Source: Anthoceros angustus (lineage: Eukaryota > Streptophyta > Anthocerotopsida > Anthocerotales > Anthocerotaceae). From it: a DNA stretch of 64,000 nt. Under the pieces are notes generated by a model. It was not told the origin of the DNA, did no database searches, and saw only the letters and a list, made by a program, of their open reading frames with translations. The DNA lies in contig VJWM01000178.1 in assembly GCA_010909165.1 (NCBI GenBank), forward strand, positions 186,001-250,000, written 5' to 3'. Within the stretch, counting starts at the first letter, position 1; each line of letters opens with the position of its first letter. Both the position numbers and the translations under genes were made by a program. Of this stretch, positions 61,258 through 64,000 are shown piece after piece.

Positions 61258-62579
61258 ATGGCGTCGGGGAGGAGCATCCGGGTGCTGCTCATGGGAGGCG
61301 ACAGCATGCTGGGCCGCGCCGTGCAGCTGTCGGCCTTCCACCGCACGCCGGGCGAGGAGGCAGTGAAGGATTCGATGCCGGCATGGCACTACCTCGACAT
61401 CAGCCTGCACCCGAGCGACCCGGCCACGGATCTGCCGCTCTCCACCATCCGCGAGCTGAACAAAGACGGGCGATACCTGTGGGGCGACTACCTCAACCTG
61501 CGCATCTCCCCGCCCCCGCAGCTCCGCCTGCTCAACCTGGAAACCTCTGTCACCGACTCCATCGCCAACCCGGACGTCCCGTCATACAAGGGCATCACGT
61601 ACCACCTGAACCCGGCCAACCTCCGCGCCCTCCTCCGCGCCTTCGCCAGCGAGCGCCACGGCACAGCCACCTCCGACATCCCCTACGCCCTCGTCTTCTC
61701 CAACAACCACGCCATGGACTTCGGGCGCCGGGCGTTCCAGGAGGAGTCGCTCCCCGGCCATGGCGGGCGGCCTCCCGGGGCCGCGGCGCCCTGGTGGGCG
61801 CGGGGCCCGACCTGGCCTCCGCGTCCCGCCCCGCCGTCTTCCCTCCCGGGGCCGCGGTGCGCGTCCTGGCCGTCACGACCCAGTGCGCGGCACGCCCCGG
61901 ACTGGGCCGCCGGGCCCTCGCGCGCGGGGCCTGCTGGTGCTCCCCGCTCCGCTCCCCGGGCGAGGTGGAGCGGGCCTTCGAGGCCATCCGCGCCGCGCTG
62001 GGCGACAGGGCGGAGCAGCAAGGGCGGGCGAGCATCACCATCGCCGTGACCGTGCTGTCCATCCACTGGGGACCCAACTGGGCGGCTCCCCCGGGCGACG
62101 GGCAGCCGTTCCGGCGGGAGCTGGCGCACCGGCTGCTGGACGCCGGGGTGGTGGACATGGTGTACGGCCACTCCTCGCACCATGTGCGGGGGCTGGAGCT
62201 GTACCGCGGCAAGCTCATCGTGTACGGCGCCGGGGACCTGGTGAACGACTACGAGGGCTTCCAGAACCCCGGGGAGGAGCAGTACGTGCGCCTGGGCGCG
62301 CTCATGCTGCTGGACCTGGACGCGGACTCGGCCCAGCTCCTGGCGCTCCGGCTGGTGCCCATGTTGGTGGATCGCCTCCGCCTGCGCCGGCTCTTGCCGG
62401 AGTCGCGCTTCTGGCGTCCGCTTCTGCATCGGTCGGAGGCGGCGCCCGGTGCGCTTCACGATTTCCACCGCTTCCTCGACGCCATGTCGCTGGCCGACGC
62501 CGGCAAGCACGCGCTGCCGCTGCGCGTCGTGGAGCACCACCCGGGCCTTCCAGGAGGGCCGATCCTCGTCTATCCCTGA
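61258..62579 (+). CDS. CapA/PgsA-like metallophosphatase-fold protein, with a frame break
   Basis: Resembles the bacterial CapA/PgsA family (capsule or poly-gamma-glutamate synthesis proteins with a calcineurin-like metal-binding fold). The N-terminal part (from the ATG at 61258) has IRVLLMGGDSMLGRAVQL, LRLLNLETSVTDS, and ALVFSNNHAMDFG. The C-terminal part (to the stop at 62577-62579) has VLSIHWGPNW, the VDMVYGHSSHHVRGLELY stretch and KLIVYGAGDLVNDYEGF. These are the family's metal-site motifs. The two parts are in frames differing by one base. The switch lies between about 61755 and 61800, in a very GC-rich run without usable splice signals. The role in a plant is unknown; the bacterial substrate should not be assumed. 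GC content is much higher than in the neighbours. Confidence 0.8.
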
Positions 62580-64000
62580 CCAGTGTAGTGTAGTGTAGTA
62601 TACACTAGGTACATACCTAAGTGCGGGAAGTTTGTTTCCCACAAAGTTTAGGCAAGATAAATTTTGAGCTATTATAGATCTTTGAAATCGTAGTGCAATT
62701 ACAGCAACATTGAAAAATACCCTCCGCTGCGGATCCTCCGACTTGCCGGCTTCGAGCCAACGACCTCAGGATGCTATTCTTCAATACAATCCTCCGCTCT
62801 ACAACAAAAACTTCATGCGCTGAGCAAAGGTTCCATGGATCATGTGATCGAGTTTGTGCTTTCCACTGTATCCATACATAGATATTATACATAAATTCTT
62901 ATGTTATAAAGCTTTACTTTGGAGGTGAGCTCTTCTAGGGATTGCGTTCAAACCTTAAATTCTTCCAAGCTTTTAGAATAATAGGATTGGCATGACGGTA
63001 TCGAAAATGGACCTTTGACCTCTTGTAGATTGGCTCACCATCGAATTTCCGTTGTCTCGCCCCAGGGTAGGGGAGGCCTGGTGTCACATGGAGTAATAGC
63101 ATTTCCCGACCCGTGTCGCAACCTGCAAGGGGGATTGTTCTACCTGGACATGCCCGACAAATGCTGAAGCCATACTAGCTGCTATGATAACGTTAAGAGT
63201 ATTCGTAGCAAATGCATGTCGTTAGCGACAAACCGACTTAGACTTGAATGAATCGAACTCACGTAGCTATTGGGATAAGGATGGATCAAACTCGGGAAGC
63301 AACTGGGACCTTGAAGAGCTTCACAACAGACATGCCATCAAAGACCAAGAGTAATCGAGGATAAATGACACCCAATCCTATTAATGATCCAACAAGGGAT
63401 TGCTTAACTATGGAGTTCCAATAAAGGGTCTTGAAGAGCTTCACAAAAATCATCTGGGTGGTAAGTCATATGCTCCAACATCAGGGGACTTTTTGTGATG
63501 CTCGTCGGGACAATGGTCCCAAGAATCTCCTCTTAGTCTACTGTGAAGTAAAGTGGCAATCTCATAGGGGTTTGGGGCAATCGGAGGCTCTCCGTCACAA
63601 AGCTGTGCTCAATGAGTGCTCCTTTAGCCCTGTTTTTCAGCTGTCTCCCCGGGTCCTGTCCGCTACCCTCCCCTTTCACGTTCGTCCTGCTCCAGCAAGG
63701 GGAGCATTTAATGTTCTCCTTTCAAAATGACTTGGTATTGTTGGCAGGTGGTTGTGAGTCCGTCGATTAATGATTTGTCTCGGAAGATGGACCCTAAGGG
63801 ATTAGTGTAGCGGACCGAGTTATGCATAATCCTTCCCAATCTGTGTGTGCTGAGTTTTTAATTATGTACCATATGCAGCACCGACGACTTTTGATGATGT
63901 TCAAGGAGTTTCAATGTCGTGTTCACCGTTGTCTTGGCCGAGATGAGAAGTTCATAACTGTTGACTTGGTGTCGGTGGGGGGCAAGAAAAGGGCAATCCA
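62580..64000. other. AT-rich terminal stretch, no supported gene
   Basis: Contains a 99-codon open frame (63431-63730, plus) without recognisable domains. A final open piece (about 63830-64000) runs off the window. Either could belong to a mobile element continuing beyond the edge. A repeated phrase, GGNCTTGAAGAGCTTCACAA, occurs at 63309 and 63428. Confidence 0.4.

Noticed and set aside
61683-62642. 319-codon open frame on the minus strand
   Set aside because: Antisense of the CapA-like gene; long openness is expected in very GC-rich DNA.

Overview
The window reads as nuclear DNA of a land plant. Genes are split by short GT-AG introns, many products carry plastid or mitochondrial presequence-like N-termini, and plant-lineage genes are recognisable: chloroplastic lipocalin, FLU, CGL160, LSF1, the TASH3 endocytosis subunit, PAR1 and plant-type CNX1. 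Two long intronless PLS-class PPR proteins, one decayed PPR copy and a bacterial-type CapA-like gene suggest a seed-free plant (fern, lycophyte or bryophyte). That placement is inference. Gene blocks are GC-rich and compact; between them lie AT-rich, repeat-rich gaps.

Layout. 1-1.7 kb: AT-rich repeats. 1.7-10.8 kb: DUF538 protein (-), COQ3 (-), CNX1 (+), CYPRO4/VID27-like protein (+). 11-18.4 kb: tandem arrays, an unrecognised coiled-coil protein (-), a PPR relic and AT-rich DNA. 18.4-23.5 kb: chloroplastic lipocalin (-), ATL-type RING-H2 protein (+), DUF599 protein (+). 24-32 kb: LSF1 (-), CGL160 (-), RIO2 (+). 34-42 kb: PAR1 (+), an unnamed small membrane protein (-), a PPR protein (+), an unnamed gene (+), FLU (+). 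42-43.8 kb: AT-rich tandem duplications. 43.8-53.8 kb: TASH3 (-), a 948-residue PPR protein (+). 54.6-55.9 kb: decayed Ty3/gypsy pol fragment. 58.3-62.6 kb: Rab1-type GTPase (+), CapA-like gene (+). 62.6-64 kb: no supported gene.

The genes do not form a pathway. Several serve the plastid: CGL160 (ATP synthase assembly), LSF1 (starch breakdown), FLU (control of tetrapyrrole synthesis) and the lipocalin (photoprotection). COQ3 acts in mitochondrial ubiquinone synthesis and CNX1 in molybdenum cofactor synthesis. Four gene pairs are head-to-head over short gaps: COQ3/CNX1, CGL160/RIO2, small membrane protein/PPR and TASH3/PPR.

The most notable observations are: a second, degenerate copy of the CNX1 leader on the far side of COQ3; replacement of the catalytic arginine by histidine in LSF1; a ~16-residue insertion carried by four successive units of the large PPR protein; and reading-frame breaks in CGL160 and the CapA-like gene. 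I did not find a clearly new multi-gene system. Splice sites were read by eye from GT/AG signals, frame continuity and remembered family sequences; no search was run.
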